42,595 nt of DNA, from positions 1-42,595 of the forward strand of contig NZ_MUMH01000110.1 of assembly GCF_002155965.1 (NCBI RefSeq), written 5' to 3'. Shown here one piece after another: positions 8,009 through 16,041 of this stretch (position 1 is its first letter; each line of letters begins with the position of its first letter). A model generated the notes under the pieces. The model did not search any database and was not told where the DNA came from. It worked only from the letters and a program-made list of their open reading frames with translations. The stretch is from Allokutzneria sp. NRRL B-24872. GTDB lineage: Bacteria; Actinomycetota; Actinomycetes; Mycobacteriales; Pseudonocardiaceae. The translations under genes were made by a program, and so were the position numbers.

Positions 8009-9175
8009 ATGCACCAGGAGAGCGGGTCGACGAAGCCGCCGCGCACGATGCTCGAACTGTTGATCAGACAGCGTCGGCAGACGTTCGAAGAGTTCGTCGA
8101 GTACGCCGAGACTTTCGCCCGCGAGCACGCAGAGCCCGGAACGCTCAGCGTCCGGCACCTACAACGCCTCGCGGCCGGACGACGGCCGGACGGAAAGCCA
8201 CTCGGCCCGGTTCGACCCGCGACAGCTCGGCTTCTGGAACGCATCTTTGATATGGGCATCGGAGAACTGCTCGCCCCGCCTGCTCTGGCCAAGCAGGAAG
8301 ACGACTCCAGTGTTGAACTGCGCCAGATGCTGAACGCCTCACGACGAGTGGACAGCCGCGTAGTTGAGCTGCTTCACGAGCAGCTGGCCGCGATTCGTCG
8401 CCTTGACCGACAGATGGGCGCGCTCGTCGCTCACGATGAAGTCCGGGTGAAGGTCGAGCAGGTCTCACGCCTGATGTCACACAGCCTTGCCCCCGACGTT
8501 CGTGCTCAACTGGCTGTGCTGATGGCTGAGTTGTCGACGTTGGCAGGCTGGCAAGCACTCGATCTCGGGAACGTGGTTGCTTCTTGGCAGTACTACGAGC
8601 GTGGTCGTGTGGCTGCTACCGAGTCGGCAAACGCGGCGTTCGAAGCGCACGTCATCGCGGAGCAAGCTTTCGTGCTTCTCGATGTCGGCAGGACAGCTGA
8701 CGCCGTCGAGCTGTTGAGCGCTGTGCGGGTCAAGGCGAAGAACTCGGCTCCGCCGCTACTGCGATCCTGGCTCGCCGCCGCTCACGGTGAAGCACTCGCG
8801 GCCAGCGGTCAAAAGGGTGAGAGCCTTCGAGCCTTTGACAAGGCAGCGGCTTTACTGCCCTGCGAGACGATGAATGCCGACGGTCCGTATGTGGTGCTCG
8901 ACCCCGTACACCTCGCTCGCTGGCGTGGACATGCGCTCGCACGTTTCGCTGATCCCGACGCGGTTGATGTGTTGACCGGAGCACTCGAACAACTCGATTC
9001 TTCATTCACGCGAGCAGAGACAGCGCTACGAGTCGACCTCGCAAATGCTCTTGTCGCCATCGGCGAACCTCGCGAGGCGTGTCGGCAAGCGAGCCGTGCG
9101 GGCGAGCTAGCGGCCGAGATCGGATCCGTTCGCCAGCAGCGCCGGATGCGTGATCTCACGGGCGCGATTGCTTAG
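8009..9175 (+). CDS. TPR-like helical-repeat transcriptional regulator (intact paralogue)
   Basis: A 388-residue protein. The N-terminal 90 residues are a divergent HTH region (LLIRQRRQTFEEFVEYAETF, then SVRHLQRLAAGRRPDG). From about residue 120 onward, paired helices of TPR type run to the end (STLAGWQALDLGNVVASWQYYERG, HVIAEQAFVLLDVGRTADAV, WLAAAHGEALAASGQ, RWRGHALARFADPDAVDVL). Such actinomycete HTH-TPR proteins are usually peptide- or ligand-responsive regulators (family knowledge). GGAGGG precedes the ATG at good spacing. It resembles the broken gene at 1078-2206; the two copies flank the AICE-like module. Confidence 0.75.
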   Translation: MHQESGSTKPPRTMLELLIRQRRQTFEEFVEYAETFAREHAEPGTLSVRHLQRLAAGRRPDGKPLGPVRPATARLLERIFDMGIGELLAPPALAKQEDDSSVELRQMLNASRRVDSRVVELLHEQLAAIRRLDRQMGALVAHDEVRVKVEQVSRLMSHSLAPDVRAQLAVLMAELSTLAGWQALDLGNVVASWQYYERGRVAATESANAAFEAHVIAEQAFVLLDVGRTADAVELLSAVRVKAKNSAPPLLRSWLAAAHGEALAASGQKGESLRAFDKAAALLPCETMNADGPYVVLDPVHLARWRGHALARFADPDAVDVLTGALEQLDSSFTRAETALRVDLANALVAIGEPREACRQASRAGELAAEIGSVRQQRRMRDLTGAIA

Positions 9176-9513
9176 TTCCTGCTGTCTACTGTGGACTCGC
9201 CCGGGTGCGAAATTCCTTTAGCCCATCGCGCAGCGGAGGCGAGAATGATCTACGTAGATATGTACAACGGCATGGTTTGCCTTCTTTGAAGGTAATGATT
9301 TCGCTCTATCGGCCGAGTACGCCGAATGCGCCAAGATCTTGCGCCGATATCGCTACGCCGCGTACCATCGTGACACCGTGTAGATGCTCATGTCGCCAGT
9401 GTTCCAGATACAGCTTCACCGGTGTTCGCCGGCCTACGGGGTTTGACCGGGATGTAGATCGGTTCCTGTACTCTACACGTCTTTGACTAGTCGCTAGAGT
9501 GGGGAGTTGGCAG
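9176..9513 (+). promoter_or_regulatory. Intergenic region with candidate promoter for the nuclease-STAND gene
   Basis: I see no convincing gene in these 338 bases. A 14-codon ORF with a good RBS (GGAGG, ATG at about 9245, encoding MIYVDMYNGMVCLL) may be a decayed gene start. TTGACC at 9443-9448 with TGTACT at 9467-9472 (18-base spacer) or TACTCT at 9469-9474 is a possible promoter about 40 bases upstream of the next gene's start. Base composition drops towards AT here, marking the junction with the lower-GC cargo. Confidence 0.3.
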
Positions 9514-11851
9514 GTGCCGGAGTACGATTTCTTATCCCTGTCTCCGCACGATTTTGAGCTTTTGATGCGCGATCTTCTCAGTGCTGAGTATGCAACTAAC
9601 TTTGAGGCTTTCGCTTATGGTCCAGACGGTGGGGTGGATTTGCGTGGCCAGGTAGATAACAAGAAATTCGTCGTTCAGTGTAAGCACTACGCGCGATCAA
9701 AATTCTCAGACCTTAAACGCGCCGTGTCTAATGAAGTTGCGAAGATGAGAAAGGAAAGGCCGGATCGCTACCTGTTGGCGACGACGCAGGATTTGACTCG
9801 CGGCCAAAAAGATATTCTACTTGCCGAACTGGGGGCGCTAGTCGAGAGCTCTTCCGAAGTGCTATCGCGTTCGGATATTAACTACCTCCTCTCTGTTCAT
9901 TCAAGTGTCGAAAGAAATCACTTTAAGCTATGGCTAGCTTCTTCTGTTGTCCTGCAGCGTATTGTCAACAGTGGCGTATGGGAGCGGTCAGAGGCGCTAA
10001 TGGAGACTGTGCAGAGTAGAGTTCGCCTCTATGTCTCCAATGTCAGCCATGACCGGGCAGTGCAGATGCTTGCAAATTCCCACGTGGTTGCTATTACGGG
10101 TGCCCCGGGGGTTGGAAAGAGTATGCTTGCCGATATGCTTCTTCTCTCTCATTGGGAAGAGGGATGGCAAGTTGTTGTGATCGACTCGAACATCGCCGAA
10201 GGGTGGTCGGCGTGGGCGGCGGATCGTAAGCAGATATTCCTGTATGACGACTTTCTCGGGCAGACGGATTTTAGTGAACGATCGGTGAAGAACGAGCCAG
10301 CAAGTTTGACGAAGTTCATGGACCGCGTAGTTTCACATGCCGATAAGCGCATGGTTCTCACTACGCGCTCTCATGTTCTTCGGCAAGCTCAGTCGCGTAA
10401 TGAACCGCTGGCGCGCTCAAACCTAGAGTTCTGGCAGTGTGTGGTTGAAATGACCGACTTCAATCTGCTGCAACGGGCTCATGTGCTGTATAACCACCTG
10501 TACTTTTCTGATAAACCTCGTTGGGTCGTGCAAGAAGTAGCACGAGATCTGGATTCCATCTGGTCTTTGGTTCGGCATTCAAACTTTACTCCCCGAATCG
10601 TCGAACTAATAATCCGTCGGCCGCACAGGAGTGGAAAATCTCTTGTACAGGCCATCGGAGCCGCATTTGAGCGTCCAGTCGAATTGTGGGGGTCCAAGTT
10701 TCGAAAATTCTTTGTCTTCGACAGCGCGGAACATTTTGCTTCATCTTGTTACCTTCCCTGTAAAGGGGGCGTCGGGGGATGACTTGAAGAAGGTGGCGAC
10801 ACTTGATTCGACGCCAATAGACTACAAAAATGCTTTGAAGGTTCTTGAAGGTAGCTGGATCACCATTGAGAAGCAAAGTGGTCGGGATATTGCAGTAGCG
10901 TTCGCTAATCCGAGTTGCCGAGACTTCGTGCTGTCGTTCTTGGATGAGAATCCAGATTACCTAGAAGTCTTGGCGTCCGATAATGTGGCGTTGCGCAATG
11001 TCTGCAATATTCTTATGTACGCAATCGCTGCAGTCGATGACCCGCCTACGTACAAGTTCGGTGGCCTTCGCCACTATGTCAAGAATAACGCCAATGAGTT
11101 GGCGAGTGTAGTTGCACGCTTGTTTTCCCGCGAGCAGCGCTCCGAGAAGTTCTTCTCGGGGACTGATGTAATACTAGGTGCTCTTCTGGAAGTAGAGAAA
11201 AATCTGTCGCTAGGCTGGGGTGACTGGCTGGCTAGGGCTGCTCTCGACGTAGGAGAGTCCGACGATAGATCGTATACGGTAGATTTCCAAAAAGCTTACA
11301 AGGTGCTTGCATTAATCTGTTCTTATGCGCGTGTGCGCGGTGGATCCCTGGGGGGCCAGAACGCTTTTCTGCTATGGTTCGAAGCTTGTCTGGAATCGGC
11401 GCAGGAAGATGCAGATTGGGTTGATCTTTACGATTTCTTTGTGGAGAACGACGGTCTTCCGGAATTGAGCTCGATTGACGTTAAATCTATGATCAAGTCC
11501 GCCGTCTTGGATTCAGTGGAAAGTGACCTAAGTAACCTGCATGCTAATTACAGCGGAGATCCCGAAGGGATGAGAGAGCGAATCCGGGAAATCAAGAGTA
11601 TTGCAAGTCGTGTTGGTATTGACGACGGCGACATTGCTAGTCGAATTCGCTGGACTGAAGAACATGTAGCTGACTGGTTCGAGGAAGATCTATCCGGGTT
11701 GGCGGATGGTGAATCTGAAGATGTTGACTACTCGCTGAGATTTGTAGGTGGCGTGTCGCCTATGTCAGCCGTGTCTAGTTCTTCGGGGCGCAGTCTCGGT
11801 GTGGATGATACGAAGAGGCAATTGGAAGAAATGTTTAAGCAGCTATCCTAG
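9514..11851 (+). pseudogene. Mrr-type nuclease fused to an nSTAND3-like NTPase, interrupted by a +1 frameshift
   Basis: A defence-type protein of about 778 residues once corrected. Residues about 1-110 form a restriction-endonuclase-like Mrr domain (LMRDLLSAEY, GPDGGVDLRG, then VVQCKHY, the D and QXK of the PD-(D/E)XK fold). A STAND NTPase domain follows: Walker A GAPGVGKS at about 196-203, Walker B-type IFLYDDFLG at about 242-250, and a sensor MVLTTRSHVL. YDDFLG is characteristic of nSTAND3 as I know it. The C-terminal 350 residues are helical and probably sense the invader. The frame breaks at TTT 10699-10701; one T fewer joins WGSKF to ENSLSSTARNILLHL. GTG 9514 is preferred over 9499 because GGGGAG precedes it by seven bases. 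The gene is clearly lower in GC than its surroundings, suggesting recent transfer. If the break is real the product would be nuclease plus NTPase without its sensor. Confidence 0.78.
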
Positions 11852-12047
11852 TGAAACGTTGTAGTTTGACTAATGTATGGCACAACTTCGATGACGGGAT
11901 GCTTCATTAATTAATAGTTGCGAGTGTTGTACTCATATCTGCTTGCGATCCTGGGGTCACCCTCGCTCTGTGGCGTCAGTACGCTGCTCGCAGGAGCATC
12001 CACAGTGGACCCACAGGGCATGAGTTTGGGCATGAACACTCATCGGT

Positions 12048-14090
12048 TCATGCCCGCAGAGCCATAGTCGGTGCCTTAGAAGAGCCCTTGTGCCCAGCTC
12101 GCAGTGGTGTTGCCTGGCTACCTAGCCGACTCAAAATCCGTCCAGTGTGCGTTCGAGTCGCACCGGGGGCACGTACTGCATCCACACAAGAAGCGCCTGC
12201 TCTCTGAGCAGGCGCTTTTTGATGTGTGGTCATGGTTTGGGTGATCCTTTCCGCGGTGCGAGCGATCTGGGGTAGATCGTCGGCGGGCAAGCGGATGGTG
12301 ATGGTGACGTGGTGGCCGTCGTCAGTTAGGTGGACGGTCAATTGGGTGGCCTCGAACAATGCGCGAAGGAGCGGCTCAGGCGCGCTGGCGAGGTTGAGCG
12401 CCAAGTACGGGAGGCTGTCGAGCAGTGCAATGTCGGCCGTGCTGGGGAGCGCAGGATCGGGTTCGCCTGCTGTGTTGAGTTGGGCGATTGTCGCGAGGGC
12501 GGTGATCTTCTCGGCTTCCAGGTCGTTGTAGTTGCCGCGCAGAGCCTTGGTGAACGGGTCGTCGGGGTCTCCATCTTGGGCTTGGCGGAGGAGTGAGTTC
12601 TGCCGTCGTGTCGTGTCCGCGACGATCCGTTGCAGCCGTTCCCGATCGGCTTGTCGCTGGAGGGCAGCACGGTCGTCGACCCCAGCGAGATCTGCGGCGA
12701 GGTTCTCGTGCCGTTGGTGCCCGAACACGCGGTCCGCAAAGAACCGTGTGAACGCATCCAGTAGGGCGTCTTCGCGGATGTAGGTGGCCTTGGGGTGGCC
12801 TTGGTACTTGTCGGGGCATCCCCGGTTGTTGTTGCGGGGGTTGCACATGTAGTAGGCGCGTTCGTGCCGGAGGTTGCCGAACATCCGGCGCCCGCAGCAG
12901 CAGAAGACCATGCCGCGCAGCACGTACGTGCGAAGTGCCTGACGGTGCACATTGCGCTCGTTGTCGGCACGCGAACCGCGGCGAGCCTGGCTACGAGCGT
13001 TGAGTCCGTCGTACATCCATTTCGGAATCAGTGGCTGGTGGACCGGTTTGGGCGACCACACCCACTTGATGGGGTCGTTGACCTTGCCGCGCTTCGAACG
13101 CGACGCGCGCCGGTTGAACACTTGATACCCCGTGTACTTCGGATTGCGCAGGATCTCGTAGACGCTGGTCTTGCCCCACGCCTTGCGTGCTCGCTTGCCG
13201 CCGGGCGGCTCGGGCGGCGGATACCGCGTTGGATCGGCGTTGAGCCGTTCGGCGATGGTGTCGTAGCCGATCCCTTCGTGGTAGCGCCAGTTCGCGATCT
13301 GCGTGACCGTCTCCCCGTATAGGCCGTCCGGTTCCAACCGGGACTTGGTCAGCCCCTTCGCTGCCTTGGTCGGGTTGGGGTGCCGGAACTTCTTGGCTTT
13401 GTAGCCGTAGGGCGGTTTTCCGATGTTCCAGCCCTCACGGACGTGCGTGCACAGTCCGCCCCACGACTGTTCGAGGGTGTTGAGGACCTCGTACTCGGCG
13501 ATCGATTGGTTGATCCGCCGTTGCAGCACGCGTTGCGCTCGACTGCCAGTCAGCGTGATGGGTTCGTTGGAGGCGAACAGTGGCACGTCGGCCTGTTCCA
13601 GCTCCCGTTCAATTGAGAGATTCTCGAAGGCTCGGCGCGCAACACGCGCGACAGATTCGCAGATCACCACGTCGAATCGCCGCCCGGGTTGCTTGGCTTC
13701 GGCCAGCAGGTCCGCAACTCCTCCATCACGGGGGATCGGGATGTCAAACCGCTCGTAGTTCTCGCCCCTACCGCGTTGGTTGAGCTCCATGCGACCGGAT
13801 TCGACGTCGTAGAAGTGGGCGACGATCACCCACGCCTCGGGTATCGCGGTCCTGCAGTTACCGACCTGTCGCAGGATCGACTGCCGCGGATCTTGCTGGT
13901 CCTCGGTCGAGGTCCGCCCAAGAACCGCGACACGGACCTCATCGCGCATGAGCGCCGCGGTCGATGCACCCAGCGGCGACACCGCATAGTCGGAGAGGCC
14001 GGAGGGGCCTGACACGGGGACGTTGCCTGCCCCGAGTCGTTCGATTGCTGGCGGGGGCGGATTGACCACCAGGTCGTCGTCGGTGCTCAT
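12048..14090 (-). CDS. Large serine recombinase (site-specific integrase)
   Basis: A 680-residue recombinase that would integrate or excise the element. The N-terminal resolvase domain starts near residue 50 (RVAVLGRTSTEDQQ); S61 in the RTS motif is the likely nucleophile. The central Recombinase domain follows from about residue 225 (GKPPYGYKAKKF, ILRNPKYTGYQVFNR). A zinc ribbon lies near residue 395 (MVFCCCGRRMF, then YYMCNPRNNNRGC), then a coiled-coil-like region (DRERLQRIVADTTRRQNSLL). The start ATG has GGAAGG upstream. The last 45 or so residues (APGATRTHTGRILSR and beyond) are the reverse reading of the terminator and tRNA fragment, so the native stop was probably lost or the gene naturally ends across the attachment site. 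Confidence 0.9.
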   Translation of the reverse strand: MSTDDDLVVNPPPPAIERLGAGNVPVSGPSGLSDYAVSPLGASTAALMRDEVRVAVLGRTSTEDQQDPRQSILRQVGNCRTAIPEAWVIVAHFYDVESGRMELNQRGRGENYERFDIPIPRDGGVADLLAEAKQPGRRFDVVICESVARVARRAFENLSIERELEQADVPLFASNEPITLTGSRAQRVLQRRINQSIAEYEVLNTLEQSWGGLCTHVREGWNIGKPPYGYKAKKFRHPNPTKAAKGLTKSRLEPDGLYGETVTQIANWRYHEGIGYDTIAERLNADPTRYPPPEPPGGKRARKAWGKTSVYEILRNPKYTGYQVFNRRASRSKRGKVNDPIKWVWSPKPVHQPLIPKWMYDGLNARSQARRGSRADNERNVHRQALRTYVLRGMVFCCCGRRMFGNLRHERAYYMCNPRNNNRGCPDKYQGHPKATYIREDALLDAFTRFFADRVFGHQRHENLAADLAGVDDRAALQRQADRERLQRIVADTTRRQNSLLRQAQDGDPDDPFTKALRGNYNDLEAEKITALATIAQLNTAGEPDPALPSTADIALLDSLPYLALNLASAPEPLLRALFEATQLTVHLTDDGHHVTITIRLPADDLPQIARTAERITQTMTTHQKAPAQRAGASCVDAVRAPGATRTHTGRILSRLGSQATPLRAGHKGSSKAPTMALRA
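12116..12171 (+). tRNA. 3' half of a tRNA gene (anticodon CAA), probable attachment-site remnant
   Basis: From 12128 the sequence matches the 3' half of a tRNA: anticodon loop CTCAAAA (12130-12136), 3' anticodon stem TCCGT, a short variable region CCAGT, T-arm GTGCG-TTCGAGT-CGCAC (12147-12163), acceptor strand CGGGGGC (12164-12170) and discriminator A. The matching 5' half (it should begin GCCCCCG and carry an ACGGA stem) is absent. Instead a palindrome GGCTACCTAGCC (12116-12127) abuts the fragment. CAA would read Leu, but the variable region is short, unlike classical tRNA-Leu. It is not a functional tRNA here; such 3' fragments mark the far attachment site of elements integrated in tRNA genes. 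Confidence 0.6.
12182..12229 (+). terminator. Strong rho-independent terminator downstream of the tRNA fragment
   Basis: AAGCGCCTGCTC (12191-12202), loop TCT, GAGCAGGCGCTT (12206-12217) and a T run form a perfect 12-bp stem. An outer pair CCACACA (12182-12188) / TGTGTGG (12223-12229) extends it. It is positioned as a tRNA terminator on the plus strand but lies inside the C-terminal coding region of the minus-strand recombinase. Confidence 0.75.
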
Positions 14091-14159
14091 GGTTGCCTTC
14101 CCATCGTCTTGCGCCGCATCGCTCGTAAACCGGTCTGGCCCGCCGATCGCGCAGTCATG

Positions 14160-14561
14160 TCACGCGGCGCGCTCACCGTCCTGCTCTTCGGGTTGGCTGA
14201 TCTGATTTCTTCGTTGATCCGCCCAGCGCAGGAGGTCTCGGATCACCGCTGCGATTTCGCCCCGTCTACGCGCGCCTTCGCCTCCGCTGATGGGGATCAC
14301 TTCTCCGCTGAACCGTCGGCTCCCAACGGGCGGCTGCTTGTAGTGCCACGTCGAGGCAGCGGTGTCTTGCGTCTCCGCTTGACTGCCGGTGAAAGGCAGC
14401 ACTGTCGCGCCATGCATGTAGTTGTCGGGGTGCCGCAGCGAGCTGGCCACAGGAGATGCGTCGTCCTGGTGTCTCCAGGAAGAGGGCTGGTTCACGGCTT
14501 GTGTCCCTTCGGCGGTGTCGACGTACACGGTCAGGGGCGACCCACTCAACGCAGCAACCAA
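14160..14561 (-). CDS. Hypothetical protein upstream of the serine recombinase
   Basis: A 133-residue protein of no recognised family. The N-terminal half is polar. The C-terminal part (GEIAAVIRDLLRWADQRRNQ) looks like an amphipathic helix with a basic end, compatible with DNA or protein binding. It is on the same strand as the recombinase and ends 70 bases before it, so the two may be co-transcribed, and it could be a small partner of the recombinase (inference). Coding support is moderate only. Confidence 0.45.
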   Translation of the reverse strand: MVAALSGSPLTVYVDTAEGTQAVNQPSSWRHQDDASPVASSLRHPDNYMHGATVLPFTGSQAETQDTAASTWHYKQPPVGSRRFSGEVIPISGGEGARRRGEIAAVIRDLLRWADQRRNQISQPEEQDGERAA

Positions 14562-14602
14562 GCGCCAGCGCTTGTAGGGCGCAGTCCACGCCCCTGCGTG
14601 AA

Positions 14603-14639
14603 TAAGGTATTGCCTAATTAAGTTAGGTGCAACCTAACT
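14603..14639. promoter_or_regulatory. AT-rich inverted repeats between recombinase arm and HTH gene
   Basis: AGTTAGGTGCAACCTAACT (14621-14639) is an 8-bp perfect inverted repeat with a 3-base spacer. A related imperfect copy (AAGGTATTGCCT, 14603-14614) precedes it. The site lies in the divergent promoter region and probably binds the small HTH protein encoded next to it. Confidence 0.5.
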
Positions 14640-14786
14640 CGCCTGTTGTGCGTTGGTGTGCCGCAGGATGCCTTCATGTCGTGCGGCAGTATTCGTTGTG
14701 GGCTTGGCGGACTTCCGGAAAGCCTTCAGGTACTCCACGCCCCACCGGGGGCGTTGAGTAGAAACGAGCTCGCGGAAGGCGTCGTA

Positions 14787-15062
14787 GTGGAGCTTCGGTG
14801 GCGGCTGAGGCAGGTGATGGCGTCTCGTGACGTCTGGACCGGCAAGGAGTTGCGCGACTTGCTTGCTACCCGCGCGGCCTACGCGCTGTCTGCACCATCG
14901 ATCTCGGCGCTGATGAACCAGCCGCCGGTGCAGATGAAGACCGAGACGCTCCAGGCGTTGTGCACCGCGCTGAGGTGCACACCAAACGAGCTGTACGGCG
15001 TGACGTCAGCTCTGGAGGTGTCACTCGCCGAAGAGCCGGGAACGGAAGATCCGCCGAGCTGA
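14787..15062 (+). CDS. Small XRE/Cro-type HTH regulator
   Basis: A 91-residue regulator made almost entirely of one HTH domain: ELRWRLRQVMASRDVWTGKELRDLL, then SAPSISALMNQPPVQMKTETLQALCTALRCTPNELYGV. The arrangement matches the HTH_26/Cro-like family often found beside integrases. I chose the GTG at 14787 (GGAAGG six bases upstream) over the longer frame from 14646, whose extra N-terminus is not HTH-like. It is divergent from the recombinase arm with inverted repeats between, so it is likely to control integration genes (inference). Confidence 0.7.
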   Translation: MELRWRLRQVMASRDVWTGKELRDLLATRAAYALSAPSISALMNQPPVQMKTETLQALCTALRCTPNELYGVTSALEVSLAEEPGTEDPPS

Positions 15063-15118
15063 TAGTTGCCTTCCTAACGGTGCGTGCCTGCTGCTGCCCT
15101 GGCGAGAGCGGAATGTGA

Positions 15119-15877
15119 TCAGCAAGCCATCGGCTCGGTGCCAGGGTGCAGCCTCTCCTGGACTTGACGATGCCACGCCAGCGCGAAGGTGATGCAGTTG
15201 GACTCGCTGCGATGGCTAGGTGTGCAGCCAGGTACGTGTCGGCCGCGTTTGCTCCATGCCATGGAGTCGGAACTCGCGAGGGCGTCGGCGTAGCGCGCGA
15301 GGCCGCTGATCTTGACGCCGAATCCGTGGAGTCGCAGACCGCGCGCTGCGAGGGTTCCCATGATCTGTTGTACCTCGGCTGTGTGCTGGCGGCGGCACAC
15401 AGATCCCACGCCGACGAGCGGTTCAGCGTCGAGATTGATCCCCGCGCGTTCGTATAAGTCGGCGCACCGTTCGTAATCCGGGGGCGTGAAGCCCTGTAGG
15501 ACCGGCACCCAGGGAAGCTCGGGGGCGAGGTCGCGGAGGCGGAGGAGGTTCTGCACAGTCCGCCGTTGGTGTTCGTGGACGGTGAGCCCGGTGCGCTTGA
15601 GGATGTGCGGCTCGCACATCCAGTCCTGGGGTGCGCACCATGCGAGGTTCCCGATTTCGGTGGTGTAGCGGCGGACCGCGTGCACGTAGCTAGGCGCGGG
15701 GGTGTGCCAGCCGCCGTGCAACTGCAATTCGCTGAAGCCGCCTGAGTCCAGTGCCCAGGTGGTCACTGCTCGCGGGAGAGTGCGGCGGCCGGCAAGTCGT
15801 CGGTGCGAGAGCAGGAGGGGGATGTCGGGAATGCGGGTCAGCCACGTGGGTTGGTGGATGCCGAGGTACATCTTCAC
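15119..15877 (-). CDS. TGT/DpdA-like protein (queuine tRNA-ribosyltransferase-like)
   Basis: A 252-residue protein resembling the actinobacterial and phage group annotated as queuine tRNA-ribosyltransferase-like or DpdA-family, which swaps guanine for a 7-deazaguanine in tRNA (TGT) or DNA (DpdA). Visible signatures: MYLGIHQPTWL at the N-terminus, LSHRRLAGRRTLP, ALDSGGFSEL (residues 42-51, likely active-site loop), APQDWMCEP (82-90), and late-barrel segments PWVPVLQGFTPPDY, GVGSVCRR and RLHGFGVK. This is compatible with a TIM barrel. It is shorter than canonical TGT and lacks its C-terminal zinc site. GTG 15877 is chosen because it overlaps the upstream stop (GTGA). No preQ0 synthesis gene is in the window, so any deazaguanine would come from the host. 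Whether the target is DNA or something else is unknown. Confidence 0.68.
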   Translation of the reverse strand: MKMYLGIHQPTWLTRIPDIPLLLSHRRLAGRRTLPRAVTTWALDSGGFSELQLHGGWHTPAPSYVHAVRRYTTEIGNLAWCAPQDWMCEPHILKRTGLTVHEHQRRTVQNLLRLRDLAPELPWVPVLQGFTPPDYERCADLYERAGINLDAEPLVGVGSVCRRQHTAEVQQIMGTLAARGLRLHGFGVKISGLARYADALASSDSMAWSKRGRHVPGCTPSHRSESNCITFALAWHRQVQERLHPGTEPMAC

Positions 15878-16041
15878 GTCGGCACCACCTTGTGGTGGGT
15901 GCGGTCGCGGCATAGCTGCCGCTCGCCGCGAGCTGCACGCCGTGGGGGAGGCGGCTGCGGAGATCGGCGGTTGCCCACAGGGTTGTCCACAGATCCCCTT
16001 GGGGCTGTGGAACAGCCGCGATGAACGCAGCGCGTGGTCAT
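15874..16041 (-). CDS. 55-residue basic, Cys-containing protein bridging the methyltransferase and DpdA-like genes
   Basis: A short frame starting at ATG 16041, which overlaps the stop of the methyltransferase-like gene (ATGA), and ending in a TGA that overlaps the GTG start of the DpdA-like gene. Such double overlap strongly suggests it is translated. It begins MTTRCVHRGC (two cysteines), has one further cysteine near the end (LCRDRTHH) and is rich in arginine and proline. It could be a small zinc- or nucleic-acid-binding partner of its neighbours; no family is recognised. Confidence 0.55.
   Translation of the reverse strand: MTTRCVHRGCSTAPRGSVDNPVGNRRSPQPPPPRRAARGERQLCRDRTHHKVVPT

Noticed and set aside
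7757-8158. Longer version of the zinc-ribbon protein starting at 8158
   Set aside because: It would cross the divergent promoter region and the TPR gene start; the ATG at 7756 has a strong RBS.
9205-9486. 93-residue open frame before the STAND gene
   Set aside because: Low-complexity, Arg/Ser/Cys-rich translation, no RBS, and the candidate promoter of the next gene lies within it.
12128-12171. Complete functional tRNA gene
   Set aside because: The 5' half, including acceptor and D-arm, is missing; the upstream bases do not pair with the anticodon stem.
14621-14639. Iron-box (DtxR/IdeR) site
   Set aside because: The half sites TTAGGT/ACCTAA are similar, but the spacer is three bases instead of seven, and the neighbour genes have no iron connection.
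14646-14786. N-terminal extension of the small HTH regulator
   Set aside because: The extra 47 residues do not continue the HTH fold, and GTG 14787 has GGAAGG at proper spacing.
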